From: Kingdonia uniflora
Lineage: Eukaryota; Streptophyta; Magnoliopsida; Ranunculales; Circaeasteraceae
Length of the DNA stretch: 64,000 bases
Reading direction: 5' to 3'
Assembly: GCA_014058105.1 (NCBI GenBank)
Contig: JACGCM010002394.1
Span: 372,001 to 436,000, forward strand
Positions 19,850 through 31,334 of the stretch are shown here, piece after piece (within the stretch, counting starts at the first letter, position 1; the number at the start of each line of letters is the position of its first letter). The notes beneath the pieces are model-generated. The model searched no databases and had not been told where the DNA came from. It was given only the letters and a program-made list of their open reading frames with translations. Made by a program: the position numbers and the translations under genes.

Positions 19850-21330
19850 ACTCGCAATATAGCTCATGAACTTCAACATGTTCATACCCTAGACGCTCCT
19901 GCGCATTCACGAGCACCCGCCCCCTCGCGTGTCACAACCCGCGCATGTCTCGGGTCCTGCCCCTAAATCGAGGTCCCTCCAGTCTACCTTGGTACCGAGG
20001 GTGCCCCCACTACCTTACCCGCCGGATCAATCCATCTAGGTGTCCCCATTACAGAGGATACATCTGACTCTGCCCTTCATGCTTCTCAACACCCTACATG
20101 ATGCCTGGCTAGGGAGCGCCTCAGAGAATGCAGCACCGAACACACCCCTAACCCATGGCCTTACCACCCAGGCCCCCAGCATTTCCCCCCCTCAACCTGC
20201 TTACCTAACATAGCAGGAACTTGACAAAAAGATTTATGCCACCATATGCATCAGTACGAACCCAACCCCGAACTCGTAAAGTCCATTAAACAATCCCATT
20301 TGCCTGAAACACCTCGTTGTCGAGGTGCCTTTAAATTTCCATATACCAAAAATCTGCAAATACCATAATACCAACCCCCAATCTCATGTCCTCGAGTTTT
20401 AAAATGGTCTTAGTCTGTATTCAACAGTCGATCACATCTTATAACGCATGTTTCCTACCAGTCTCACTGACAGTCCTCTCAAATGGTACCACAGCCTCCC
20501 TAATGGATCCATTCAAAGCTTTAAACAACTTTTGAACCTTTTAATCTCCTATTTTGCCTTCAATAAAGATCGCGAGGTCCGTGCCAATGCCCTTTTCAAT
20601 TTCCGCAAATCACCCACTGAGATGCTTAAAAACTTCACAAAGCATTTCCGCGATGAATCGCACAAAGTTGAAAACCTCGATTGCGTGAACGCCGTCCTTG
20701 CCTACTTCAACGCCCTGCCTGACCACAGTCGCGTTAAGGAGTATATCGTCCTCCAAAAGCCATGAACCCTCAAGGAGATACTATCCAAGGTCATCAAATA
20801 CATCAACCTCGAACGTCTACGCAAATCTAATCGTCAGGGACATGACTCGGCAACCAACCACAACATACCTTACCCTTCGAATATACCCATGGTCCTGCCC
20901 CCACTTCGATGCTCAATCTTCTGAACCTCACAAAAAATGTTTGATGCCCATTCTCCCCAAACTCATTGCTCCCACCAGTAGATTTCTCACCCTCATCCAA
21001 GCTGATCCTATCTGGCACACCCCCTTCCCCATCGAGGTCAGAAAGGATGAGCCTTACTGCCAAAACCACAAATGCAATTACCACCCCACAAACAAGTGTT
21101 ACACTTTGCAATGTTTACTTGAGATGATTCTTAAAGCAGGTCGACTACACCAACATGTTACCGACCTCCCGGGCTATCTCGACGGGTCGTACCTTAAGCC
21201 CCAACCCACTCCAAATACCAACCACGCCGAAGTAAATATCTTTTAACTTCACCTAATTGAAGTCAATAACATCGACAGCGGCCATACCTGAAGCAAATGC
21301 AAACATGTCAAAGAATGTTGTAAGCTTACC
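19850..21330 (+). pseudogene. Tat-like gypsy gag, degenerate
   Basis: The retrotransposon gag (capsid) region lies at 20448-20765. It reads FPTSLTDSPLKWYHSLP, SIQSFKQLLNLLISYF, RANALFNFRKSPTEMLKNF and YFNALPDHSRVKEYI, as in Tat-lineage gag (usual WY..LP...SF..L...F, LFN...ETL..Y..RF). About 300 bp later comes YCQNHKCNYHPTNKCYTLQ, a zinc-knuckle-like YCxxH..HxTxxC stretch. Upstream, at 19685-20400, the frame is open only in pieces. It would form particles and package RNA. Stops after 20764 and later break it. The homologous gag is on the minus strand at about 30340-30120. Confidence 0.75.
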
Positions 21331-21439
21331 TATCAACAAAAACTCCCCGTCCTTCTACTTGAATCAAGCCACCGCCCCCGACCCGAAGTCATATCCTTCA
21401 TCAATTGTGACACCTCATATGTCTGATTCGCCCATTTAG

Positions 21440-21765
21440 ACCCCTTGGTCATTATGATTAAGGTCGAGCACCTCGTCCTCCATACGATGCTTATCAATAC
21501 GGGCAACGCAGCAGACGTACTCTTCCTCCAAACTGTCATTGCCATGAAAAAAATAGATCCCATTACACCAGCCAACATTGAAGTCAAAGGTTTTAACGGC
21601 GCTACCGAAGTCACTGTCGGCCGCCTTAGCCTCCCTATCACCACCAGTCCAATTACCCTCCAAACCAGCTTTCTTGTCATCGATAAGAAGTCTGAATATT
21701 TAGGCATTTTTGGTCGTGATTGGCTCCATGACATGAAGGCCATACCTTTTGCCTACCATTAGATA
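21440..21765 (+). pseudogene. Tat-like aspartic protease domain
   Basis: An open stretch reads TMLINTGNAADVLFLQ, then GFNGATEVTVGRLSLPI, then FLVIDKKSEYLGIFGRDWL and PFAYH. It aligns in order with the retroviral-type protease of Tat elements (usual LVDTGSSADVL, F.VV....YN.ILGR..L, STYH). The catalytic D-T/S-G is N-T-G here, so the enzyme is dead even though the frame is open. It would have cut the polyprotein. The minus-strand relative near 29490 lacks this segment altogether. Confidence 0.7.
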
Positions 21766-21879
21766 TTGCGTTTTACTTCCCCATGTGGCACGTGGAACAT
21801 GAAAGGCTCCCAGCGCTTAGCCCGTTCATACAAACATCCAGAAATACACTTACCAAGAAACTTGTTAAACCATAGTAAT

Positions 21880-22504
21880 CAATGCATCTCTCTCTCCCCA
21901 TTACCTCGACCCCTACCACTACCCCTGTGAAACCTATAGTTTACATCAAACTCGGCGGCCCTGGTCGAGATACATTTATTAGCAGTTTTTTGGATGTCAC
22001 CAAAAGCAGCGAACTCACTATGTTTCTTCAAGCCAACAAAAATGTCTTCGCCTGGACATTCCATGAGATCCTGACATTGATCCCACCTTGGCATGCCATC
22101 GACTTGAGTTCATCCCCAAATATACGACTGTAAAATTGAAGAAACGAACTTTGGCCCTGAGGATTCGAGAAGCAGTGAACCTCGAGGTCGAAAAACTCTT
22201 AGCCGCCGGGTTTATCAGTGAAGTCAAGTGCGCCGACTAGATCTTGAATATTGTTGCTGTCCCTAAGAAGAATGGCAAGATCTAAATTTGCGCTGACTTT
22301 ACCGATCTCAACAAACACACGCCGAAGGATAATTTTCCTTTCCCGATCATTTCAGTACTTTTGGATGCTACTGTAGGCCATGAATGATTAGCTATGACGG
22401 ACGCAGCTTTAGGTAACAATCAGGTACCCCTTCTCCTCAAGGATGAACTTAAAAACTTTGTTTATCATAGAACAAGGGCTTTATTGTTTTAATGTGATCT
22501 CTTC
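21880..22504 (+). pseudogene. Tat-like RT, 5' part only
   Basis: Plus-strand blocks read FLQANKNVFAWTFHEI and PPWHAIDLSS. After shifts come KLLAAGFISEVK, VAVPKKNGKI, CADFTDLNKHTPKDNFPFP and AMTDAALGNNQVPLL, the fingers and start of the palm of gypsy RT. It stops at ...GLYCFNVIS just before the usual MPFGLKNA, where a minus-oriented LTR begins at 22505. The rest of pol is missing. Confidence 0.75.
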
Positions 22505-23232
22505 TATAATAGCCTAATTTCAGGATTCGGACTTAACATTTATACCATATGTGTTTAAAACACTCAAGAACAGTAAGTAATAGCTAACAAGATGATGTAG
22601 CATAGAAAACCTTTGAATAGGTTAAAAACCACGACCTTTCTTGAGGATTTTGAGAAAAATATCTAATATTATTCAGATTATTAGCATATTAACATAAGTG
22701 TTCTGAGTATATGGAATATTAGAGTGAGAATTCCTCCGTCCCTTTATCTAGAATTCTCTAGTCCTATTTATAGGTCTTATAATATGACCGTTTGACGACC
22801 ATTAAGATTCTTGATGAGGGACGTTACAAAATATATGTTAGATTCTCTTTGACCAGATTATGTAATAAACTGGTCCTGCTTATCTTGTAATGGCTATATT
22901 GATGATGGTGTGCCTGCTGACCCAAACTGCTGATGTAGAGGTCAAATATTGAATAATGAATGCATCTTTAGTAGTGCTTCATGTATGTTGAAGAGTTTGA
23001 GGATGAAGCATGAGTCCGAGATATGAAATAAGCTATTGCAAGATGGCTCTCAACCAACAGCACGTGTAGTATCATGGAGGAGTGGTGCTGGTTAAGAAAT
23101 TCATACTGTTACCTATTTCCTGACGTTGCTGCGTTGATTCCGATTGTGCCACGTGCTCTATTGATGAGATCAAAAGTTCGTATGTAGTTTGAAGATGAAG
23201 CATGAGTTTGAGATGCAGAATAAGCCACTACA
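22505..23232 (-). repeat. LTR of a second Tat-like family (minus orientation)
   Basis: This is a 728-bp LTR. On the minus strand it starts TGTAGTGGCTTATTC (at 23232) and ends GGCTATTATA (at 22505), with the final CA decayed to TA. It matches the LTR at 5066-5789 over its length. The minus strand has a TATA box CCTATAAATAGG near 22775. A U3 unit is duplicated (unit starts at 23232 and 23040). The left edge interrupts the RT of the outer element. Confidence 0.8.
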
Positions 23233-23462
23233 ACCGCACCCTCTCAGCCAACAGTACGAGGAACCTTGTGGGTGAGTGGTGTTGGTTGAGAAATGTTACT
23301 AATACTGCAGTTAATATATGGGAATCATTTCCAACATCAATTTATGAATATCTGCTGGTATATCTTAGATTTCCTAGAACTAATGGTTATAGTAGATGTT
23401 ATTTGCATGGGAAATCCTTCTGACGTTGGGAATTTGAAGAGTCAGTTTAAATGCTGATCAGA

Positions 23463-25260
23463 GTATAAAAAGGTATTCTGAGGTGAGTGTGATAAACCAA
23501 TTCTTCATCTCTAAACTATTTTCTTCTCTGTGTTTGTTTTTGTACTTAGAATCTTCTATTGCTGAGAAGATGGTGACTATAAGGAATCAGGCTCGGGAGT
23601 CTAGGATCTGCAGGAAGATTAAAGAGTTGCGCATCAGGTATTTTAGATACCAGCCTTTGCATTTGCCAATGCCAATTCTTGTGTCTTTCACCTCTCATCA
23701 TATGTCATATAATGAAGTGATGGAGGCGGGGGATGACTATTATCATATGGTACATTTCTACTATCTGTTGACATCTAAGGTAGAGCACAAAAATGTGCTT
23801 CAGTTATTGGTGGAGGAGGCTGAAACAACTAAAGATGAAGCAGAAGGCGTTCATCCGAGGGAGTCTCGTTGGTACCCTACTAATAAGTGGGTCTTGTTGA
23901 AGAAATAAGACCTTCCGTCTGTCTCTAGCATGCAGGGAGGTAGGGGTTATGGTGGAAGAGGTGGCGATGATGGAGGAGATCATTTTCTTCCATGGACCAT
24001 AGAGATTGGCGATGATGGAGGGAGTCTCGTTGTTAAATATACTGCTAACCATGTGTTTTTTGTTTTACAGAACCAGGAGCGAGAACTTTGCAGAACCCAC
24101 GGAGGTACATTGATGACCTTATTGACTCTGACAAGGAGTGGATAAACCAGGTATTCAGGAAGCTAGGTATAAAAAGAAAGAGGCAAAAGAGGATAGATTC
24201 ATTGCTTCGAAACGTTCCTAACGTTTCTAAGCCATCAAATAAGAGGGGTCAAGGAAATGGAGAAAGTGAGATTGACGCAGAAAGTGAATTATGTTCCAAG
24301 GGGGCAACAAACAGTGTTGGTGCACAAAGTAGTTCCTGAGGCGTCGAAGAAGGTTGACAAGGGGAAGAGTAAGGCCATTCCCAAATCTTCGAAAGTCCAG
24401 CAGCCGAAGGTAATTCAGCGTAAGAGACATAGGGAGCTGGAGGATGATGATACAGAGAATGTGAATGAAGTACAGGCAGAGGCCGAAAAGAAGAGCATGC
24501 TCGATCCACGGCTGCTTCGATGGTGACTCTCTGCGCGAATGACCCAGAGGGGGCTGAGAGGCGGATAAATAAGACTCTTCATCAAGTAACTATTTTTTGA
24601 AATTCTAAAATTTTGATATTTTGCTAAAGTTCACCATGCTTCAAGAAGTACTTGGTTTGAATATTCTAGCAGTCACATGCTTGGTCTCAAGCTTTATCAA
24701 GGCCCAAAAGGTAACAACGAAGTAGCTGAGATAAGCGATTGACAATTTGGATCTTGTTCGAGGGACTAAGTTATCGCTGGTGTTCGAGGTTAATGCTTTA
24801 AAGCGAGAGCAGTTGACTATCAGAGCTGAACGCAAGAGGGAACTCAAAGCTCAGCGAGACAACCATACTCAAATGCTGAAGGTGCTAGAATCGGAGTTTG
24901 CTGGGAAGAATAAGGAAATAATAGAATAGAGGGAGACCTTCCAGGGGTAATTCGATAAGGAGTGCGAGACCAGTACCAAGTTGAAGATCTTCATCGAGGA
25001 TTTGGGGTATGATCCCATAACTTTCAAGCGCCCTGGTACAACCAATGAACATATTGTCGAAGATGCTTCTCAGATAGAGGAGATGGAAGTAGATCCTGCT
25101 GGTGCAAGTGTGGAGATTCCTGTAGTCGAAGAAGTTGTTGTTGGGGATATGGCCAACAGGGTCGCGCATGCTGCGTGATCAAACCCTTCTAGTGAGGGTA
25201 CTGGAAGTGATAGTGCTGGAGAGGCTGTAGGAGGAAGTGATGGGGGTACTCCTATTTGAG
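23463..25260 (+). pseudogene. Antisense gene of a Tat-like element (copy at 23.5 kb), degenerate
   Basis: A TATA box (TATAAAAAG, 23465-23473) lies 230 bp inside the LTR. ATG 23570 opens 112 residues (MVTIRNQARESRI...) ending ...NKWVLLKK at 23908, homologous to 4761-4423 (-). Further coding-like blocks follow: 24088-24339 (YIDDLIDSDKEWINQVF, basic), 24257-24526 (Lys/Glu-rich; SKAIPKSSKVQQPK), 24747-24929 (charged, coiled-coil-like: ALKREQLTIRAERKRELKAQ) and 24981-25178, then an acidic tail ending near 25258. The middle blocks of the 1080-4761 copy are not evident, so this copy is internally different or deleted. No known domain is recognised. It runs opposite to the minus-strand LTR and pol. 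Confidence 0.5.
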
Positions 25261-25550
25261 GTACTGTTGTTGTTTTCCTGTTGTACCAAACTCTTTTCTC
25301 TTATCATGTTGCAAATTTAGAATGGGGATTTGCATTCGAAGAATTTGTAACTTATTTGATCTGGAACTGTCTGTGTGTGATGATTGACTTGACTTGCTCT
25401 AGTATATTGGACTTGAATTGCTGATATTTAAACTTGGGTGTCGTACCTGCAACTGAATTGTTGATATTCATGTATACTTATGTCTGTGTATGTTGAGAAG
25501 TATGTAGTACCTATAACAAGGTTTGAACTAGAACCTTGAGGAGCTTTAAA

Positions 25551-26220
25551 GTCACCCACAAGTACCGATCTGATCGAAGGATTAACATAGTACTTGGTGA
25601 GACCAAGAAATTCACTGGACTTCAAAGCCCAAAGCCTAATCGAAGCATAACGCGGTCGCCCCCAATGCATTCTTGAGGGTCCGGTCTATCGACCATTCAT
25701 GCCCCTCGAGTTTGCTCGAATTTGGGGACTTGAAAAACTTTGAGGTCACCCCCAAGTATCAGTCTAGTCGAAGAGCTGACATGATACTTAGGTTAGGCCA
25801 AGAAATTTACTAGACTTCGAAGGCCTGAGCCTAATCGATGCATAACGTGGTCGCCCCCAATGCATTCCCGAGGGTCTGGTTTGTCGACCATTCATGCTCC
25901 TCGAGTTTACCCGAATTTGGGGACTTTAAAAACTTTGAGGTCGCCCCCAAGTATCAGTCTAGTCAAAGGGTAGACATGATACTTAGTTTAGACCAAGAAA
26001 TTCATTGGACTTCGAAGGCCTGAACCTAAACGACGCATAACGTGGTCGCCCCCAATGCATTACCGAGGGTCCGGTCTGTCGACCATTCGTGCCCCTCGAG
26101 TTTGCTCGAATTTGAAGACTTGAAAAAACTTCAAGGTCGCCCCCAAGTATCAGTCTGGTCAAAAGGTTGACATGATACTTAGGTTAAGCCAAGAAATTTG
26201 CTAGAAGATAGGATACAAAG
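25551..26220. repeat. 195-bp satellite-like tandem repeat, about 3.4 units
   Basis: Units begin at 25551, 25745, 25940 and 26136 (194, 195 and 196 bp, then a partial of about 85 bp). Each starts GTC(A/G)CCC(A/C)CAAGTA and contains CATGATACTTAG, GGACTTCGAAGGCCTGA, the CGCATAACG(T/C)GGTCGCCCCCAA block, and a CCCTCGAGTTTGCTCGAATTT palindrome-like stretch. It lies between the integrase end and the antisense gene of the minus-strand element. Tat-type gypsy elements are known for hypervariable 3' UTR tandem repeats that can seed satellites; that origin fits but is inferred. Confidence 0.9.
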
Positions 26221-26399
26221 TTTAGAGAAAAAATATGTTCATTGATTATATTGTATTTACATCAGTTGAACAAGATAGAGGTCGTGGCCTGTTATATGAT
26301 ACTAACTGCATGGTATTCTACGGATTAGGTAAAGGCTCTTCTGCTTCTATCATTAGATAATAAGAACCTTTATCGGTTTTGTAATACACAACGTAAGGT

Positions 26400-27270
26400 C
26401 CTTCCCAGGATTCAGCTAGCTTGCCGGCATTGCGAGGCTTCGAGGAGGGTGTGACTCACCGAAGTACCAAATCTCCAATATTGAAACTGGTGGTCTAACT
26501 CTTTTGTTGTATGACTTTTGAAGAGAGAGATGGTAACGGCCGAGGTTTGTCATGGCTCAGTCTCTAGTCTCGTCGATTCGTAGCATATTACATCCGAGTT
26601 CAAACTCATTTCTTCGTCTGAAAGGTTGGGATCGCGTGTTGGCACTTTAAATTGAGTAGGTAGAATCGCTTTGGTACCATATGCTTGAAGGAACGGTGTG
26701 CATCCCATCACTTTTCGTGGTGCAGTTTGATAAGCCCAGAGTACATGTTACAGTTCCTGGACCCATCGTACTTTCTTCTCATCGACCTATTTTTTAAGAC
26801 CGTCGACTATAGCTTTGTTGATTGCTTCAACCTGACCGTTCCCCTGGGGGCAGTAAAGTGTTGAAGGGGAGAGGATGATGTTGTACTTTTTGAGGAAATT
26901 GTGGACTTTGTTCCCAACGAACTGTAGGTCATTGTCACATCGGATCATATGAGGGCAGCCGTAGCATGTAATGATATTTTCTCATAGAAACTTGATGACT
27001 TTTTCCTCTCTAATTCGACATAAAGGCACCATTTCGACCTATTTGGTAAAGTAATCTGCTGCCACAAGAATATTTTCTCAACTACCCAAGGCTTTGGGAA
27101 AAGGACCCACGAGATCGATGGCCCATCATTTGAATGGCCAAGAGACTTGACTGCAATGAAGGTCTTGTGAAGGGTTATGGATATCGTGGGTGTAGCATTG
27201 GCATTTATCACAGTATTTGGCATACTCTTCAGCCTGCTTCTTCATATTGGGCCAGAACAAACCTTGGGAT
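26400..27270 (-). pseudogene. Tat-like integrase, degenerate
   Basis: The minus strand reads YAKYCDKCQ (zinc-binding Cys pair), then AIDLVGPFPKA (first catalytic Asp), VEMVPLCRIREEKVI, RCDNDLQFVGNKV (second Asp), STLYCPQGNGQVEAINKAI (Glu), and RWVQEL/VLWAYQTAPRKVMGCTPF. The DDE triad is still visible. Stops occur after VSWPFK and LGS and elsewhere. It corresponds to the integrase core of gypsy pol and is followed by the AYGTKAILPTQFKVPT block near 26640. Confidence 0.8.
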
Positions 27271-27599
27271 ATGGCTCGAAGGGCCATAGATCGACCAGGA
27301 GTGTGAGCACCACAGGTGCCTTCGTGAAGTTAGGTAAGAATTTTTGTGGCTTCATTTTGAGAGATGCACCGAAGGTGGACGCTATTTAGGGATTTTTGTC
27401 GTAACTTACCTTTGAGGATGGTGTATTTGAGGCAGTTTTCTAGTAACGAATGTTTGTCTTTGGGGTCCTTTGGAAGGGTAGAACTAATGAAGTAAGCAAG
27501 AAATGGAGTTTGCCAATCGTCTAGATCGAGACTCTCGCACCCTGTTGATGGTATTGACTTCCATCTAGTCGATACTTGGGCGTTCGAGTACTTCGATAT

Positions 27600-28200
27600 G
27601 GAGTGTTCGAGATTTGGACTGGCCTAACATAACTGCTATGTAGGCGAAGGCCTCGGCATGTCTATTTTTGCCTCAAGGGTAATGAGTAATATAATATTTT
27701 TCAGGAAAATGGTTCATGCGCTGGCGGACGAGAGCAACATACTTAGCCATGCGACCGTTGGCCTGGTTTTTACCGGTGTATTTTCTTTGCACAAGTTGGG
27801 AGTCAGTAAATACTACGAGCTTAGGGACACCAAGTTTGAGTGCGAGGTCGAGGCCATGGATCAAGGCTTCATACTCAGCCTCATTGTTGAAGCATTCAAA
27901 GTTTAATTTGACAAATTTTTTAATTTGATCATTGGTAGGGGAAACCAAGACAACATTGATCCCCGAACCATTAGGTCCAGTGGATCCATCTATGAAGAGG
28001 CGTCAACCAATGTAAGGGCTTCAAGGGTTATTCTGTTCGGGTTAGTCTTCAGGTAGATCATCTTCGTGTTCCTCCCAATCGATATCTTCGACTGGGAAGT
28101 CGGCAAGGAAATCGGCGACTGTTTGGTCATTGTGGGATATTGTGTTCGCCAAGGTAGACAGACCACTGCTGTACCCATCTAGATTTTTCTTTCTTGCTAA
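27600..28200 (-). pseudogene. Tat-like second RNase H domain
   Basis: The frame 27948-27673 reads FVKLNFECFNNEAEYEALIH, then GLDLALKLGVPKLVVFTDSQ, then LVQRKYTGKNQANGRMAKYV. The pattern NNEAEYEAL...GV..L.V.TDSQLV is the RNase H of the archaeal-like type found as an additional domain in Tat-lineage pol. The catalytic Glu (EAEYEA) and Asp (TDS) are visible. The first DGS block lies just upstream near 27990 (MDGS-like, partly shifted). It degrades RNA in hybrids. Confidence 0.75.
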
Positions 28201-28499
28201 GTACATCTTGAAGGGGGTAACTTGTGATAACACAGATAGAGTGTGCTTAAAAATATGGTTTGAGTTTCTGAGAAGTGGAGACGAGGGTGAGGAGCAAATG
28301 CTCCAGTTTTGTATATCGAGTCTCTGCAGATATCAGGGTTTTGCTGATAAAGTATACAGGTTTCTCGATGCTGGATTTGAGTCGAATGAGGACTGAACTG
28401 ATAGAAGTGTCGGTGACAGCAAGGTATAAAGAAAACGTTTCACCTTCGATAGGGGTGTAGATAATGGGAGGTCGACCAAGGTATGTTTTTAGTTCGAGG

Positions 28500-29380
28500 A
28501 AGGCCTAATCACAGTTGGGTGTCCAATTGATATCAGGGTTGTTTTTCTTTTTGGCCTTATGGGCACATTGGTCGCGTAAGAGGGAGAAAATCCAAGCACA
28601 CCGGTATGAGGATTTCGAAATAAAGCGGTTGAGGGCCGCTATCTTTCCAGCTACCTTCCTTTTGGATATCTTTTTTGGTTTGGGGAGAAGGTACATCGAT
28701 GAGGGCTCGGACATGAGTAGGGTCGATCTCGATACCTCTTTTGCTAATAAGGTGGCTTAAGAATTTTCCAGACGAAACACCGAACTGACATTTGTCTGGG
28801 TTAAGTTTCATATTATATGTTCGAAGTATCGAGAAAACTTCGGTTAGGTCTTAAATGTGGTTGTGTTTTTGAAGGCTTTTGTATAACATGTCATCGATGT
28901 AAGCTTCGATCGACTTGCTAAGCAAAGGTTTGAACATGGTTGTAACAAGCCGTTGGTAAGTGGCACCCATATTTTTTAGGTCAAAGGGCATTACATTAAA
29001 ATAAAGGTCTTGTTTAGTGATAAAAGAAGTTTTAAGTTGATCCTCAGGGAGGAGGGGTACCTGATTGTAACCCAAATCCGAGTCTATCATTGATAGTTGC
29101 TCATGTCCGGCAGTGGCATCCAGGAGTACTGAAATGATCGGGAGAGGAAAGCTATCCTTCGGCGTGTACTTGTTGAGGTCTGTGAAGTCGACACAGATTC
29201 GGATCTTGCCGTTCTTCTTCGGGATCGCAACAATATTAGAAATCCAATCATCTTACATGACTTCTTTGATAAACCCCGTGGCTAGGAGTTTGTCAACTTT
29301 GAGGTTGACGACTTCGCAAAGTCGTGGGGCCAACGTACGCTTCTTCTACTTTACTGCTATAGAGTGAGGAAAAAGGTCAA
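28500..29380 (-). pseudogene. Tat-like reverse transcriptase
   Basis: On the minus strand the blocks are KKRTLAPRLCEVVNLKV, KLLATGFIKEVM, NIVAIPKKNGKIRICVDF, DLNKYTPKDSFPLP, MIDSDLGYNQVPLLPEDQ, FNVMPFDLKNMGATYQRLV and IEAYIDDMLYKS, then LNPDKCQFGVSSGKFL and a connection segment to 28505. The YIDD catalytic box is intact. A few stops and a shift near 28650 break it. It matches the plus-strand RT piece at 21880-22504 closely in wording and adds the half that piece lacks. Confidence 0.85.
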
Positions 29381-29489
29381 GGCGATGACATGCCAAAGTG
29401 AGATCAACACCGGGCATCTCGTGGAAAGCCCAGGCAAAGAAATCTTTATTTGCTCGAAGGAAGTTGGTGAGGGTATTGGCTCAATTCTA

Positions 29490-31300
29490 GCGGAAGAGTG
29501 GGTAACTTCTCTTGATAAGTAAGTTTACAGTATTCTCCGAAACGCCTGCATTTGCTTTTAGAGTGGCAGTTGTCGATATTATTGACCTCGATGAGATAAA
29601 GTTAGTAAATGTGTACCTCAGTTGGGTTGGCAACAGGGGCAGGTTAAGGCTTGAGGTACGACCCGTTGAGGTAGCTAGGGAGGTCCGCGACATATTGATG
29701 TAGACAACCCTCCTTAAGAATTATTTTGAGAGAGCGCTGCAGAACAAAGTATTTGTTGGTGTGATGGTAGTTGCACTTATGGTTCTGGCAGTAAGGTTTG
29801 CCTTGTTTTACTTCGATGGGGGTAAGGGTATGCCATATGGGGTCTGCCTGAATCTGTGGTAGAAGGGTGCTGATAGGAGCTGTAAGCTTGGGGAGGACCA
29901 GCTTCAGTCATTTTTGGTGGGCCTCGGTGGTAGCGTCGTCAGCGTGGGGGAGTTTGTGGCTCTTCGTCTCCTATGAGACGGAAGCGATCATAAGTGTAGA
30001 AGGTTGCCCCTGTCGAGGTTTGTTCTGATTGGTGGCTGAAGGTTGCACCTGGCGATTGGACTCACGGAGGCGCTCGGGGTCTATGCACAAATTAACTTTG
30101 GATAGCATCCCCTCGAGGGTTCAAGGTTTGTGGAGCACGATGTACTCCTTGATGCGGCTGTTATCTGGCAGCGCGTTAAAAAAAGTGAGGATGGAGTTCG
30201 CGCAGTCGAGGTTTTTGATCTTGTGCGACTCATCGAGAAACCGCATGGTGAAGGCTTTAAGGGTTTCATTGGGGGATTTGCGGAAATTGAAGAGGGTATC
30301 GACCCGCACCTCTCAGTCTTTGTTAAAGACAAATTGAGCGATGAAAAGACTAGACAATTGCTCAAAGCTTTGGATCGAGCCGTTGGAGAGGCTATGATAC
30401 CATGTAAGAGAGCTGTTGGTGAGGTTGGTGGAAAATAACTGGCACAACAGATGGTCGGTCGTGGAGTATAAGCTCAAGGTATTCTAGAATTTGAGGATGT
30501 GGGATAGAGGGTCGAAATTACAGTTTTTGTTGATTTTGGGGGCATGAAAATTTAGAGCCACCTCGACAGCGAGGATTTTGGGGCAGAGGGGGTTATTTAA
30601 CCGACCCCAAAAAGTTTGGTGTGGGGCTCGCGCTGATGCGGATGGCAGTATGCATTTTTTTGTCGAGGTCCTACTGTGTAAGGTAAGCAAGATGAGGGGG
30701 AGATCTTTGTGGTCAAAGGTTATAAGGCTGAATGTTCGGAGTGTGTTCAGCATTGCGCTCCCCGAGACGTTCTCGAGCAGGGTAGCGTTTAGGCTATCTA
30801 GTAGTGCGAAGAATGGAATCGGGCGAATCCTTTGTAGGGTGTATGCCAAGGTGGATTGAACCAGTAGGTAGGATGGTGGGTGGGGCACCCTCAGCTCCAA
30901 GAAGGATCAGGGGTACGTCAAGATGTGGTTGGGGCCCCAATCGGGTGCGGGCAGAAGCGTGCGACGGGGCGGGTACTAGATATGCTAGAGGGGCGTCTTG
31001 AGGCTGACACCGTTCTAACTCGCAAATTGTATTACGCAGATCGTCGAGGGCACAATATTTCCGGTCTGCGTCGTCCAAACGGCGTTGTCGTTTGGCTTTG
31101 ACCTCTTGTCAGCGCTCTTCGCGTTCCTGATGTAATTAGTTTCGATGGCGCTCCTCGGCTTGAGTGAATTGCTGGGTAAGAAGGGCGAGCTGGGCAGCCA
31201 CTCCGTCGGCGGAGTTGCTGGCATGGGTGAAAGTAGAGCGGAGGGTGGGGGCCATTGGAGGTGGATGGTAGGATTAGAAAAGGGAAAAAGCAAGGGGAAG
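29490..31300 (-). pseudogene. Tat-like gag with protease region deleted
   Basis: The minus strand has an N-terminal Pro/Ser-rich part (about 31293-30800), the capsid core at 30309-30121 (RVDTLFNFRKSPNETLKAFT, RFLDESHKIKNLDCANSILT, FFNALPDNSRIKEYI), and a tail ending SENTVNLLIKRSYPLF near 29490. It then passes almost directly into LTNFLRANKDFFAWAFHEMP, the start of RT. The plus-strand relative has about 650 bp here that encode the protease (21330-22010). So this copy lost its protease and could move only with help. Confidence 0.75.
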
Positions 31301-31315
31301 ACTGGTAGGGTGGGA

Positions 31316-31334
31316 AAACACAGACGGCGCCAAA
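31316..31334 (-). other. Primer-binding site of the minus Tat-like element
   Basis: Next to the LTR the minus strand reads TTTGGCGCCGTCTGTGTTT. TGGCGCCGTCTGTG is a standard gypsy PBS complementary to a tRNA 3' end. It fixes the orientation and the inner LTR boundary at 31335. Confidence 0.85.

Noticed and set aside
25551..26220. CRISPR-like array
   Set aside because: Units are 195-bp head-to-tail tandem copies with no distinct spacers, and the sequence is plant nuclear DNA.
30029..30438. Plus-strand frames of about 100 codons
   Set aside because: They are shadows of the minus-strand gag, which has clear capsid motifs.
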